From: Sinonovacula constricta
Lineage: Eukaryota > Mollusca > Bivalvia > Cardiida > Solecurtidae
Direction of reading: 5' to 3'
Length of the DNA: 64,000 nt
Assembly: GCA_007844125.1 (NCBI GenBank)
Contig: CM017564.1
Location: forward strand, 24,390,849-24,454,848
Shown here: positions 12,984 through 25,291 of the stretch, piece by piece
How positions within the stretch are numbered: position 1 is the first letter of the stretch
Layout: the number at the start of each line of letters is the position of its first letter
Made by a program: the position numbers and the translations under genes
Notes under the pieces: generated by a model
Told to the model about the DNA's origin: nothing
Databases searched by the model: none
Seen by the model: the letters and a program-made list of their open reading frames with translations, nothing else

Positions 12984-13072
12984 AAATCGGGAGTCGAACC
13001 CACTCGGTAAAAGACTGAGCAGTCTGGGAGGTTACAAATCGGCGAGCCTACCACATTAGCACGGCCCCTCTC
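12984..13072 (-). repeat. tRNA-derived SINE head in unit A
   Basis: On the minus strand, GGGGCCGTGCTAATGTGGTA followed by GGCTCGCCGA has the look of a tRNA A box, and GTGGGTTCGACTCCC is a B box. The spacing suggests a class with a long variable arm. The same position in unit B (about 22330-22435) has a more decayed version, so the insertion predates the A/B duplication. No poly-A or target duplication is visible. A tRNA pseudogene is the alternative. Confidence 0.55.
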
Positions 13073-13560
13073 AAACCTATATTATTCACTGAACAATTTA
13101 CTTTAAAATTTAGGAAAAGCTGACTACTCTGCGGCGTACTTCACAAATATGAGTAATTATAACCAAAAGGTAAAAACAAAACATATGCTTAATGGACAAG
13201 TTTATATTACATTCAATATTTTCAATAAAAAACTTCATGTTTGGACATAAACGCATAACAAAGTTGCTTCTGTAATCATACATCTTTTTAAATTGTGTTT
13301 AAGGTAAAAAGAGACGAGGCACCTGCCCAAACATCAAAGTATGACCTACATGACGGTTTGCTAAGAAGCTATCGAGTTAATTCCAATAAATAGAGGGACA
13401 GACATGTTTCATCTAACATCTAAATAGTCTCCTCGAGTCTTCTCTTGATCATCATTGATTGTAATATAAGTGCATGGATAATAATCGAATCTGAAATTGA
13501 CAATGTTTACTAAAACCCATCTATTTCTAACAACTTTTTCGCTTGGTAATATATTCAATA

Positions 13561-13627
13561 ACACACATACACACACATACACACACACACGCGCACGTAC
13601 GCACGCACACACACGCATACACACACA
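13561..13627. repeat. (CA)n microsatellite, imperfect
   Basis: This is an alternating purine-pyrimidine tract of ACACAC interrupted by ATAC, GCGCAC and GTACGC. The Z-DNA-prone composition produces Thr/His- and Cys/Val-repeat frames on the two strands that are not genes. Confidence 0.95.
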
Positions 13628-13720
13628 GATGCGTTATCGCCCCGTCTATGATGCGTTATAAAGACGTACCGGTACATTATAATAAAAAGTACAAATATAG
13701 TATTAAGTATAATATATATA

Positions 13721-13758
<38 letters not shown>
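13721..13758. repeat. (TA)n microsatellite
   Basis: A pure TA dinucleotide tract of about 18 units, about 95 bp right of the CA tract. Confidence 0.95.
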
Positions 13759-13760
<2 letters not shown>

Positions 13761-15605
13761 CGAAGTGACACATGGCGTAACTTTCATATTGCTTGAGTTT
13801 TTGTGGCTCAGGTTTCTTTCCGGCTATTAGTTGTTTATTGCCGGGATCAAATGAAAATATCATCAAAATGTTTTTTCAAGGACAGTTAATTGATATTAGA
13901 GGAATAAAGTACAACAATATATTTTTCACTGGAAGCAACATTAAAAAAATATGAATGCTCAGTCACGCACAAAATAAAAGAAACACACACAACAATTGTG
14001 ATAATAACAAAGCAGGAACCAAGGATTAAGGAAATGAAACTAAGTCTGGAAAGACACTTTTGAAAAAAATGATTTAAAAAAACAAGCAAACAACATATGT
14101 CTTAGGTTGCAAACAAAATTATGTTTTACATTTTGAGTCCAATAAATAAACACAACATTTTGTCTTGATATTTTTAAATGTCTTTTATATGTGTCGCAAA
14201 GCCATATAACGAATTATTCTCACATAAGATAACATTGAACGATATGTATAGTTTAACAAAAAAAATCCTCAGATGTTAAACAAGACCTTGCTGCTATGTT
14301 ATATGTCAGTTTGCATTCTATTAATAGTATCAATACAAAGATAAATCTCTTTTAAATGACACAACAAATTTAAAAACGAGCACCAAAAAATAATACAAAG
14401 AACAAAGCTTTCAATGGATAGTGCAAATTATAAAGCTATTGATATACATGTTATTCCATTCACGTAAGGCAACGACCATGCATCTACTTAAAAATAAACT
14501 CTTAAACAACTTTTTTATCAAAGAGTTAACTATTCGGATAAAACATGTTTCTTTTTTTACTTTAGAAACTATAAATATCTGGCAATCGAGCCTAAGGAGT
14601 GATATTTATGCTATTTGTGCGAAATTAAATGCCAGTGTTCTAGTGTCAGTTATTATTGTTTGTGAAAAGTTATTTGTAATCACACAGACTGTCTCTTTAA
14701 ACATTAATAAACATCAATAATAACGGCACCTCTTCGTCATACAAAGAAAATGCACTTTAGAAAGCGTACATGATGGTTTTATCACTTTATTTAGTGAATT
14801 TATATTTAATGACTATTTAATTGGTGTATTTAATAGCATCCGCTTATAACCCAACAAACTCTTAATAATATATACTGTAGATAATTGAATGTCTTACTTA
14901 AATTGTAATTGAAAAAAATATGTTCTGCTTCATGTTCTGGCACTCATACCTCTTGTAATTGTTCATAGCTGCACGCTTTCTACTACGCCGCAAATTTTAC
15001 GTGGTTTAATTAATTCCTCACAACTCTCCACTTTGCGAAGGAAATATTTTAGTGATAAAGGGACATGATGCGCAAAGAATAAATCTTTCAATACTGCAAT
15101 TATTTTTATTACGAACTTCATGGTTTGCAAGGACAATAGGAGTCTTGTCTAAGCGTTGTACAATAATTTCAATAAAACAACATGTTTTGGACAAAAAAAA
15201 CCCCATTGTTTGAGTGTTCATCATTTACTTGCAGACAGTGGTAAGAGTTTTCTTTTCGCTATTTGGAAAAGCCTTTAATATACATATTTGTGTTCGTGTT
15301 TGATTTTCTTAACGCTTCACCCTTCACTCAAATAGATCTACCTAAAAGAATTTCAAATGCAATGTTACGAACGCAACTCGTAAATTTTATGTCTATTTTG
15401 AGAAGTGATTCACTGGCTTTAATGTTTTGAAGGAATTATGAATTATTCCTTGAATACACAAATAATAATTATTTGCATTCTCTAACTGATATCTAAACCA
15501 TGCAACCACAACTTTAAACAGGAAGTATGGCTTCTTTACCAGAGTATCAATTTATATAAAGAGAGGAGATGCTTCTCATTTGTTGTGTTGTTCTGTTACC
15601 ACTCC

Positions 15606-15728
15606 CCTCCAAAAGAAAAAAAACAACAACAAAAATTAAAAAACAAACAAAAGAAAAGCAAAAATAAAACACAAAACACACACAACAACAACAACAAACA
15701 AACACAAACAACAGCAAATTAAAAAACA
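15606..15728. repeat. A-rich CAA/CAAA low-complexity tract
   Basis: A-rich sequence with scattered C (AACAACAACA and ACAAACAA types). It gives a Phe/Cys/Val-rich minus-strand frame, which is not a gene. Confidence 0.9.
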
Positions 15729-15879
15729 ACACTTAGCAATAACACCTTAATTTGTCATTGGCTTTCTGGGTTTTTTTCTTTACGTCTGAAGTCTAAACAA
15801 ATATTAGATTATTACAAATAGCACATACTGAAACAAAACCAAAATGAACAAGGTAGTCGAATTTCTAGAATTAGACAAG

Positions 15880-16016
15880 AATATATGACAAAGTCCTATG
15901 AGTATTGCAACATATACCAAACTCCGAAAAAGCACAGAACAAAGGTATTTCACATGCAAGCCAAGCGAAAAGTAGGAACAAATTCGTGATGAGTCATTTA
16001 AGGAAAAAAAACAATG
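15880..16016 (+). repeat. R2 interspersed repeat copy
   Basis: This copy matches 4318-4444 at high identity (shared AAAGTCCTATGAG, GCACAGAACAAAGGTATTTC and GATGAGTCATTTAA) but ends before the R1 core. The minus-strand frame over it (15804-16022) is hydrophobic and partly conserved in composition at 4310 and 25500, but it is broken by stops in the 4.3 kb copy, so I do not call it coding. Confidence 0.8.
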
Positions 16017-16539
16017 TGACATAATATAACACTGATTAGTTGTAAAAGGAATGAATGCACCCTTATCTCAGTCATTTAATTGTATCATGATCAGTTTAAA
16101 GATACATTGTAAGGAGTTATTTAATCTTCACGATGGGAGATATAATAAGCTCGTGAATTGCGTTGGATATGGATTCAGAAGGATAATGCTGATGGAAAGT
16201 TTCAAATCTGGTAAACTTCTTACTGGATAAGAAACAATAAAATGATATTTAGATACACTGCAAAGATGTTGTAATCATAGTTTTAAGAAGTCTTAACTTG
16301 TATAGTTATGTCTAACAGATAAATACAAGCTGTTATTGCATTTGGGTGCTAAAACAAAATAGAAACAAACGTAATCGTATTGTAAATTATCGACGGGACT
16401 GGATTAATCTGCTCAAAACAATATATAATATGTTGAATTTATTCAGGTGTCAATTAGCATTAAATGTGACAAAACAAGCAACGTAGCTTAAAATATACAC
16501 TAAATGATAAATTAGACGTAATCAACGACAGGAAATAGC

Positions 16540-18060
16540 TGCCTTTCTTTATCGACCATCAATCTGCATATGTTGGCACTCTATGCAAACCCTATCAACA
16601 GGTCAGTTAGGATTACCAAATGCTGCCAAATCACAACCGCTGATCCAATAAACTTTGAAAAACCTCAAACACAGACGTTTCAAGTCAAGTAATTTACGCT
16701 ACTTTTGAGAGAAATGCGGTTCTACATAGAGGAACCCGAATTTCGTTATACCGCGCTTTCGAAACCTTGAACAATTAAATCAAATTAATTCTACTTTTCC
16801 TTCCTGCTTTCATTGAATACTGTTTCTACACTTTAGGGTGGTAGACGATTCAAAACTCGTTTTTTTAAATAACAATAATGTAAGAAACGTTCAACAGTAA
16901 ACAACTGTTCCTGTCCTTTTTCTGTGTTTATTTAATTATAACATTTAATGATTTCAAGTATAAATAAAACTTTTTATATAAGCCAATGAAGCATGTAAAA
17001 TTAAGTGAACACTGGAATTTCAAACATAAATGTTGACTTGTTTTACTTTCTGTTTTCTGTTTGAAGAGCAATTTAAAGCTGTTAAAATAAGTGTCGACCT
17101 AAAATTTAAATATAGATATGTTATGTACATAATATTTTCTCTTTGACTTTTTCGCTTCTTGCGACATATCTTTATTTACAATAATTATATGAAATAGGTT
17201 TATATTAAAGAAGGGCGACATTGTTTTTGTGTGTTGTTTATTAAGTGAATATTTTAATACATCAATATCTAATGTATTTATATTACGAGCTTATGGAGTT
17301 CAAAGAGTTGATTTGCAAGACAATGTATGTACTTTCTCCGATGCTTCAAAGGAAAGCCAAATTATGTTGATACAAAAATAACACTACTCTGCATATTGTA
17401 TATGCAAGGGTATGTAAATAGTTTGTATGAGGCGCGCGCAGTGGTCTTATGCATGTCTTCATGGATGTGCATGTTTTTCTATGTGTGAATGGATACCAGT
17501 ATAACATACAATGTGCATGCTTCAATTTCATAAAAACGTTTACTTTCATAAAACACTGACAGTAGCCAAATGATGTTGCTTTAAACCATAACACTTCACT
17601 GGAGGCATGTTTACTATCTAGACACATCATTACAGATAACATTCCTGAAAGTTTCGACAATGTGCCTCATTTATCAGAATTGGTTATGCGTTCAATCACT
17701 TCGATGACTCACTTCAGCTTTTTTTGCTTTTGTTTCTAAGACAAGACACTAGATTCAGTATATATTTAAGGAGGAAACATAAATAAAGCGTTAAATACTT
17801 TACATAAAAGTTAGAATCTACGATGAGTAATGAAGTATTTTCCCATCATATGCACAAAACAATGTTTTATCCAGACAGTAAATCGTCACCGTTCAAGTTT
17901 CCGTTATCACTGAGAATGACCAGTGATGAACTATCGCTGTTTTCGCTTAAATGAATAATGCTTTAATTTATTCCTTAAATCTATTCAGAACGCAAAATCG
18001 ATTTTAACTAAATGGTTGGTCTGACAAACAAATGAGATTGTCTGGCGAAAATGTGGATTT
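16540..18060. repeat. Module A1 within unit A
   Basis: It contains landmark L1 (16600-16640, AATGCTGCCAAATCACAA) and landmark L2 (about 17630-17700, TTTCGACAATGTGCCTCATT and the following 40 bases). The best match is 23109-25140 in unit B, at about 80-88% where unbroken. The site equivalent to the R1 insertion at 24021 in B is empty here (about 17480-17500). The 104-codon minus frame at 17346-17660 is not kept in B. Confidence 0.75.
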
Positions 18061-18950
18061 ACTTGGAAAGGGACTTTAAGGGTTCGTACGTTTTAATACC
18101 GTTTGTGATAATATACATAGTGTTCTCTCATATCAAATAATACATTTATTACTTGTAGTATTATAAAAAAAACGCAAAATCAGTTATCGAGACAACAAAG
18201 TATATTTCCTATTTCCCCTTTACAATAATAACTTTTAATAACTTTTCATCTAAATCTTGAAACTACATTAATTTTAGTTGTATTCACCGATGCACAAGAC
18301 GTTTGAAACGTCGTTATACGACAGTTCGTAGAAAGGAAACCGAAAAAGATATTTGAAATAAATGTGTACAGTTTTTGTTAAACCTGGGTAAATATTAAAA
18401 TAATAAAAATAACTACAAAATCAGCATATGCCAGTTAATGAGAATGGCCTCTTTTTAATTATTATTCTCTATATCAGTTTATATTTTCGCACGAAGTTAA
18501 GACGTTGCATTGCAAACATGTGGTATTGATAGTGAAGCAGACATATTGCTTTTTTATCAGGATATGAAATCTATGACAAAATCGTTTTTTTAACTATTGT
18601 TATATCGTAATATATATAGTTTAATATCTGACGCTTGCCACATTTTGTTATTAAATCGTAAAACCCCTTTTCGACACAGTCAACAACATGGTAGTAAGTT
18701 CATTTTAATAGAAAGTATTCTCTTGACCTTAAAAATACTTTTCAGCCTAAAGGCTTATTTAAAAAGCGAAAAGAATAGCTTGACCACGTTGCAAAGAAGC
18801 ATATTCGGTTAATATTCAACAAAAGGTATGTACTAAATATAGCTTTTTTGTTTATTTGCCGACTATATTCTGAAAACAAAGCATGCACTCAGCAAGAAAA
18901 ATGTTGAATTAACACCAAGTTGTATATAATCTTCCCTAAATATTTAAGGA
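18061..18950. other. AT-rich stretch between modules A1 and A2
   Basis: Similarity to unit B fades here. At 18020-18050 the bases still match 25090-25135 (GCGAAAATGTGGATTTA) and then diverge. No gene is seen. Confidence 0.45.
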
Positions 18951-18954
18951 CTAT

Positions 18955-21500
18955 CATTTTTACCAACAAAACTTTGCGGCGGTAGAGAGGTCTTATAAAT
19001 GAGAGAGGCATTAAAACCACGCATGTGTAATGTCTATGCCTTCGTAGGCATTAAGCCGAAGAAATTACCCTTAATCCTGTCAATATCTTCCCTAAAATAA
19101 ACAATACAAATGATGTTTAGACAACATCCTCCAGTATCAGCCATTAAACTAGATTGCATACATATGTTTATTAGACAAAAGAATACGTGCTCTGTGATTA
19201 ACTGCGGGCATTTCGCCTCCATTGCCAGCTTATCACGTTGAGGAATTAGAACTATGACATATTCGGCGTATTCTTATTTTAAAATTGCTAAGAATTATTT
19301 AACAAAAAGCAATCAGCATAACATATTTAAAGAATCTTAGTTGTTTTGCTCACATCTCTCTGCAGGAGTTGGAAGAACACGTATTCTGCATCAGCACGTC
19401 AGATAAGGTTTCTAAATGTTGCCAAGCTACAAAAGTCCAACTTGTACAGTTGATATCCCGATAAAACGTTGTAAGTTGGGTCTTACTCGATGTATTTACG
19501 CTCTCGATGTGCGGGATTACCAATTCGTACGAGAACCTTTGACAGAAGAAATGCATGTTCCATTTTCTTCGTATAACATGGTCAATTTTCTATTGACTAT
19601 AGCTATTTAAGTTTTCCCTTTAGAACTGGTTTTCATTGACGAAGGTTCAGAATTAACTAACGAAAATACGATATGAGTTTTGAAGGTATCTCTCTAAAAC
19701 AAAAGTAGTGATTAAAAAAGGTTCTATTTTACAATACTTATCATTCAGTTAGCAGACCTATTTGCAAAAATTATGTTTTATAAATTATACGAATACTTAA
19801 ATACTTTGGCTATTATTCATGTTTTGGTTTAGTTTATTGTATTCAAACTTTCATGGATACCTAGTCTCATGGGACTTTTCGGAAATAACCAGACATGGTT
19901 CTTTTTTCAAACATTGACTCTTAATCAAATATTACAGTTTATCACTTGTCGCAATTATACTTCTTGTTTTAGAGTTTGTAGGGCATACTAAGTGCCAATG
20001 TAGATCAGACATCAATGTTGAAATTAGATACACCACACTCTACAAACTGTCTTATTGAGACTAACAGATATTTTTGTGAGTGTGGTACAAAAAGACTCGC
20101 GACTACGTAGTTTATAGAAAAGCATAAAACCATGTAAAATTTAAATAGAAACAAAAATTATATTGGCGTCACGGCTGAGTACGGTCTGTGAAATACTATG
20201 CCCAATTAAGCAAATTCAAAAATTAGAAACCTCACTTTGAAACTTTAGAAGCATGGTAGTTTCTCTAGATTCGAGATTTACTTTTCATTATGGTCGCATT
20301 TTGTTTTGAAATTGCAGATTTTATAACTTCACGTCACTTTTCGTAAAAGTAATGCTCTGTTAGGTGCTTTAAACAGGCTATTGTGTTGAGGCTTATTAAA
20401 AGCTTAATTAGTTATATACAGACACACACCACTTCAACATGTCTTTGTGTTTAGGCTTCTTAGAAGCTTGATTTGTTGTATTGTGCGAACACACACACAC
20501 CACTTCAACATGTCTTTGTGTTGAGGCTTCTTAGAAGCTTGATTTGTGGTATTGTGTGAACACACACACCACTTCAACATGTCTTTGTGTTGAGGCTTCT
20601 TAGAAGCTTGATTTGTGGTATTGTGCGAACACACACACCACTTCAACATGTCTTTGTGTTGAGGCTTCTTAGAAGCTTGATTTGTTGTATTGTGCGAACA
20701 CACACACACCACTTCAACAGGTCATTGTGTTGAGGCTTCTTCGAAGCTTGATTTGTTGTATTGAGTGAACACACACACCACTCCAACGTGTCTTTGTGTT
20801 GAAGGGCTCGTAAAAGCTTGATCTTTTGTATTGAATGAACACACACACACATGGCATAGTGTTAAAGCTTCTTAGAAGCTTGATGTGTTGTATTGAGTGA
20901 AAGCACACATCACTTCAGTAAATTCAATTGTTTAGCCATTTAGACATTACCTTTAAAATAACTTTAAAAACAATCATTTGTTCAAATGTTGTAGTATGCA
21001 GGAATTTTATAATTATGACAAATAAAGAACTTCTAATGCATTTATAAAAAAGGGTATATAAAATGATGAGATATTTCTTTTAAAGATTCGACCGATTGAA
21101 CTACAACTACGTACATATACCTACATCGGACTCCATAATGTCATTGATCCAGATACACTCTATGGATAACAGGTTTTCTATATATGTAAAAACTATTTTC
21201 AGATGGTTCGACAATGAGACTTTTATCAGAACTTTCTTTCATTTAAAACAAATGTATATAGCAAGGCATATTTAACAGAGACATAAGCCAGTAAATATCC
21301 CTTTTAGCTAAAACTTGCCCGACCTATATCAGAAGAGTTTTTTCTTTGTAAAGCATTCTTGATATTTTAGTTATTTTTCGGCCGTCTGGACGACGGTAAA
21401 GTCGATTAACACCACTTTATATCACTGACCCTCCAAATGTTATTGATGACTAAGTGGATTTATATAATTGCTTTTCTAGAAACATCGCGATAAGTGAATT
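18955..21500. repeat. Module A2 within unit A
   Basis: In order it carries an ACCACGCATGTG...GCATTAAGCCGAAGAAA block (19016-19065; matches 25995-26045), landmark L1 (about 19360-19430; TCTCTGCAGGAGTTGG), a CTACGTAGTTTA block (20102-20113), the 69-71 bp minisatellite, and landmark L3 (21369-21400; GTAAAGTCGATTAAC). The same order is found in B at 25945-28960. Frames 19416-19610 (+) and 19350-19556 (-) are not conserved in B. Confidence 0.7.
20379..20917. repeat. 69-71 bp minisatellite, about 7.5 copies
   Basis: Each unit has an ACACACACCACTTCAACATG block, a TCTTTGTGTTGAGG block and the perfect inverted repeat GCTTCTTAGAAGC, then TTGATTTGTTGTATTG. Unit starts near 20431, 20502, 20571, 20640, 20711 and 20780 give periods of 69-71, varying with the CA run. 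Unit B has only a single degenerate unit at the matching place (about 28060-28130), so the array expanded after duplication. Cys-rich minus-strand frames exist only because 69 is divisible by 3. Confidence 0.9.
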
Positions 21501-22329
21501 CGACTTTTCATCAAATAGAATGCTACAGTTTTCTCATTTTGCGCTTGGCAATCCACACTTCAGAATGTTAATCATACAGCATACATATGTTTTAAATTCA
21601 GTAAATTGATTTTCACGATTAACGTATTAAACATATCTACATCAGACTAATAATGATAATTGAAGGTTCTTGCATTTTAAATAAAATTACTTTTTGAATA
21701 TCGTATGACAATCATGCCTCCTCTTGTATGGATGCATGAATGTGTTAAATTAATACTTTTTCATGAGACTTGCTACAAACGAAACATGCTGCAACATTTC
21801 ATACCCTGTTGTCGGCGTTGTTTGTAAAGAAGTACGGAAATTAGAAAAGCGCTTCCAAACCAAACATGAAAGGCAGTCGATGTTTGTTTGTTTGTTTGTA
21901 AGCAACATCGAATGCACTTTTTAAACTTAAGGTTTACGTTGTCTGTGTCTTCGCAAGCTTATGCCGACCAACAAACTCAAATCTGCCAAAAATCTATCCA
22001 GGCACGAAACAAAACAAATAAGGTTCAGACACAATGCTGAGATAGAGTAATAGTAAATTAAACGAGTCTATCTTGTTTATGTCTGTCTACATGCACCGCT
22101 AGAAACTAGCATCGATGAATCCTTTTGAAATATCAAGATCACAAAAGGAATCGCGATTGATTTTTTTAAATGAATGAGACATTTAAAAAAAAAGAAAAAT
22201 ATATAATATATATAACAATGTGAAGCAAATTGATAAAGGCAAACAGAATAATATATGGAGTGAAACCCTAGGAAATGTTTGGGTAGAATCACGGACGCAC
22301 CGTAGATAGAATGAAAGACTTTCCAACTA

Positions 22330-22435
22330 TAGGTCGTGTTTCTCCAGCCAGGACTGTAACACACAAGGTTAAAGTCTGAGCAGGGAAATAACAAGTGTGC
22401 GAGTCTACCCTTCGGCCACGATCCCCTCTAAAGAA
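22330..22435 (-). repeat. Decayed tRNA-derived SINE head in unit B
   Basis: Minus-strand GGGATCGTGGCCGAAGGGTA followed by GACTCGCACACTTGT is a clear tRNA-like 5' half with an A box. The B box region is degraded. It lies at the same relative place as the SINE head at 12984-13072 and shares GACTGCTCAGTCTTT-like bases with it. Confidence 0.5.
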
Positions 22436-22502
22436 TGAAAATTGTTTATTAAATTAAAGAAAATTTAAAGTTATGCTATGTTCAAAAGTACGTCAAAAAG
22501 CG

Positions 22503-22563
22503 AGAAACAACAACAACAAAAAAACACAAAAAACAACAACCAAAAACAACAAACAACACACAC
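22503..22563. repeat. A-rich CAA tract
   Basis: Low-complexity AACAACAACA/CAAAAACAAC run ending in ACACACAC; no function is inferred. Confidence 0.85.
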
Positions 22564-24020
22564 ATCCCTGCAAACGTTCACGAAACAATCAATAGTATTA
22601 AACTGAAACTTCGTACTTTGACATATAACCCAGATGAAACTGTTATAACAAAATCTCTTTAACATTACTTTAAGGCAATCAAGAGCAGTTCATTGACATA
22701 AAAATCGGACCCGCATGACGCTTTGCTAAGAACATGTCGAGTTACTTCTAGCTTATAGCCAGACATGTTTTATCTAAAATCTGAATAATTTCCTCTCAGG
22801 TACATCATTGATAATAATATAGTTTTAAAGGTAACATTGCATTCAGGCGCTGAAACAGATATAATAGGAAACATTGCCAGAATTATTTACCGCCAGAAGT
22901 TCAATGAATCTGCCCTCGCCTTCCCCCACACCACAAAAAATAACATAAAAAGTTAAAATTCTTTTAAAAATCGAAACCATACACATAATTACAATGGAAT
23001 AATAGAAATATCACAGTTTTTTAAAAAACATTATCAATAAAGTTTTGTCATCTTATCATTGTATTTTAAAATGTTTTACATCATTTAAACATGATTATTG
23101 AAGGGATATAGCTGCCCTATTTCTAAACCAACAATCTGCATTGGCGCTATATGCAATCCCTATCAGCAGGTCAGATAGAATTTCTGAATGTTGCCAAATA
23201 ACAACCACTGATCTAATAAACTTCGACACTGGCGTTCAACGTCGAGTTATTTACACTACTGTTGAGCGAAACACAGTAATACACACAGGAGACCGAATTA
23301 CGTATACCACGCTTGCTAAAATGAGCTACTCATTTAAATTGAGCTACTTTACCTTCCTGACGTCTTTGAATCATGTTTCTACGTTTCAGGATATCGAATG
23401 ATTCAAAACACGACTTTTATTTAAGAAAAAGATGTAAGGAACGTTAACAAATTAACGAAACAACTGTTCCTGCCGTATGTCTGTGTTTTCAAAAGCCTAT
23501 CTTTAATTTTTTTTAAAATAAACAAACACCTTTTTAAAACTTAAATTAAATATGTGAAATGAGGTTAAAACTTGTATTAATATATATTAATTGCAAAGTG
23601 TTTTAAATTTAGTTTTGACCTAAATGTTTATTTCTAGTATTATCCGTTTTCAGATCGATTTTTAGTCGCCGTGTGTAAAGACTTTTCAAATTGATGTCGA
23701 TTTAACCAAACAAACCCGAATATGTTATGCATATATTTTCTTGATATACTTTTGTGTCTCATTTTAATATATCTCTTTATATACAATATTTGAACTTAAG
23801 ATATACCAAATGTATTTATATGATAACTTTATGGGAATTTAAATTGTTGATTTGCACAAAATTAGGACAGACATTTACTTTCTCGGATCGTCCAAATTAT
23901 GTTGATACATTAACAACACTCCGCTTAACATTGTATATGCAAGAACATGTATATAGTTTGTATGTGGCGCGCGCAGTCTTAATGCATTTCATCACGGAGG
24001 TGCATGATTTTCAGTATAAT

Positions 24021-24562
24021 AGGTAAATAAGAAAAGGTCCTATCAAAACTCCAACAGATATTTAAACTTTATCTACCAGTAGACAAAGGCAAACAAGGTA
24101 AATGCAATTGTGAAAAAACCCACAGAGACGAGACATAACACACATAAAGAAAAACCATCAGTTACCGCCTTGGAACGGTCAGTCGGCCAAAGGGCCAACT
24201 GGGGTGCTTAAACCTGGTTTGTGTAGCGCTCCAACCTCGCACTTATTGAAGGTTTTTGTAGCAAACAAACAGTGCAAATAACAACATCCCGTCAAAGTGA
24301 AACAACTAACAGTAAGCACCTGCATCGGGAGTTAAAACAAAAACAATGAACTGATATACATACATTACAACTAGCAACAAAATAAACTATACACATATGT
24401 ACAGTAGATAAAATCCTCGGCAACGTAAAAACAAAAACCCCAGTTTGAAATAAAACTACCTTTGCGCTGATATATTATAAGACATTATTGGAACAAATAA
24501 AACAGCCCAAGCGCTGATATTTTATAAGATATTATAAGAACAAATAAAACAGCCCAAGCTGT
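24021..24562 (+). mobile_element. R1 element insertion, best-resolved copy
   Basis: It starts AGGTAAATAAGAAAAGGTCC and includes the core GTTACCGCCTTGGAACGG (about 24161-24178), GGTGCTTAAACCTGGTTTGT and CCCGTCAAAGTGAAACAACT. The flanks join up in the matching place of module A1 (about 17480-17500), which lacks the element; this is direct evidence of insertion after the A/B duplication. Both breakpoints are fuzzy by about 20 bp. It has no coding capacity and no obvious terminal inverted repeats, so it is a non-autonomous element of unknown class. Confidence 0.8.
24464..24558 (+). repeat. 47 bp tandem duplication at the right end of R1
   Basis: Two copies of a unit starting GCGCTGATAT and ending AACAGCCCAA (24464-24510 and 24511-24558). 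The first half (CGCTGATATATTATAAGA) also occurs once at the right end of the copy at 26774, so one unit is ancestral. Confidence 0.85.
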
Positions 24563-25090
24563 TATGTATAGATACATGTACCAATATAACATAAAAGTGC
24601 ATGCTTCAATTAACGTTCATTTTCATAATTATTGAGGGTAGCCAAATAATGTTGCTTTAAAACTTGACACAATGGAGGCAAGTGTTCTATCTAGCCACAT
24701 CATTACAGATAGCATTCCTGAACATTTCGACAATGTGTCTTATTTATCGGAATTGGTTATGCGTTCAATCTCTTCAATGGCGCACTTTATCTTTTTTTTT
24801 GTTTCTAAGGTTAGAAATTAGACTGCGAATATATATATTTATGCAAGGCAAAACAAATAAAAGCGTTAGATATGTTGAATAAAAGTGAGTCATTGATGAG
24901 TAACGAAGTATGTTTACCATCATACGCACAACTTCCTATTTTATACAGACAGTAAATCGTTACTTTTCTATACCCCTTTATCATTTAGAAGACCAATGAT
25001 GAACTTTCGCAATACAATTTCCTTTAACTGAATTATGTTGTACTTTATTTCTTATTTCTAGTCAGAACGCAAAATCGATTTACCATATAT

Positions 25091-25291
25091 TTGTCTGACA
25101 ATAAAGTGAGACTGTCTCGCGAAAATGTGGATTTATTAATAAATAAACTTGATGAGTTTGTACAACATCATAATGCTTGTATTGTTGATTCGTCTGTTTT
25201 GATTAATATTTTATTATCTGATGATTTAATAGACTTTGATATCAAACTTGTTTCTTTCCTAATCGGAAACAGGGTAGTAATAGGTAAATAA
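25091..25291 (+). other. Short open frame of uncertain status, 66 codons
   Basis: The predicted product is rich in D, N, L and I and lacks the usual homopolymeric look of AT-driven frames, but I recognise no family. The first 15 codons are also open in unit A at about 18024-18070 (SDKQMRLSGENVDLL), where a stop follows soon after. Its last codons run into the R1 element at 25282. It could be a relic exon or chance; I do not call a gene. Confidence 0.15.

Larger units (their letters stand above)
13510..16290. other. Stretch of about 2.8 kb present in unit A but not B
   Basis: Blocks on either side (to about 13500, and from about 16330) are nearly adjacent in unit B around 22825, so this part was either inserted in A or lost from B. 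It holds CA and TA microsatellites, a degraded module fragment at 13797-13860, an A-rich tract and an R2 repeat. No gene is supported. The frame at 14421-14720 (99 codons) is the longest ordinary one and has no motif. Confidence 0.55.
12529..21540. repeat. Segmental duplication unit A
   Basis: This segment matches 21930-28970 (unit B) as a series of collinear blocks: 12590-12960 with 21938-22280; 13340-13500 with 22720-22860; 16330-16420 with 22825-22920; 16540-16930 with 23109-23490; 17340-17950 with 23880-25015; 18955-19220 with 25945-26200; 19355-19600 with 26490-26750; 20040-20120 with 27740-27830; 20290-20400 with 27950-28060; and 21360-21490 with 28835-28960. Identity by eye ranges from about 65% to nearly 90%. 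The conserved order shows tandem duplication of a segment of about 6 kb, later changed by insertions. No frame is maintained between the copies, so the unit appears non-coding or decayed. Confidence 0.8.
23105..25140. repeat. Module B1 within unit B
   Basis: Homologous to module A1, with landmark L1 at about 23185-23205 (GAATGTTGCCAAATAACAAC) and L2 at about 24715-24780. An 86-codon plus frame at 23141-23401 (starting MALYAIPISRSDRIS) is open here, but the equivalent in A1 has stops after about 60 codons. Amino-acid changes are as dense as base changes, so selection on a protein is not evident. A decayed exon cannot be excluded. Confidence 0.7.

Noticed and set aside
13543..13866. Thr/His-repeat and Cys/Val-repeat proteins of 71-103 codons
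   Set aside because: Both strands are open over the CA and TA microsatellites; no normal sequence supports either.
17346..17660. 104-codon minus-strand gene in module A1
   Set aside because: Not conserved in module B1, where the same region carries stops and the R1 insertion.
20434..20908. Cys-rich repeat proteins (three overlapping minus-strand frames)
   Set aside because: They arise because the minisatellite unit of 69 bp is divisible by 3; frames shift at 71 bp units and unit B has no counterpart.
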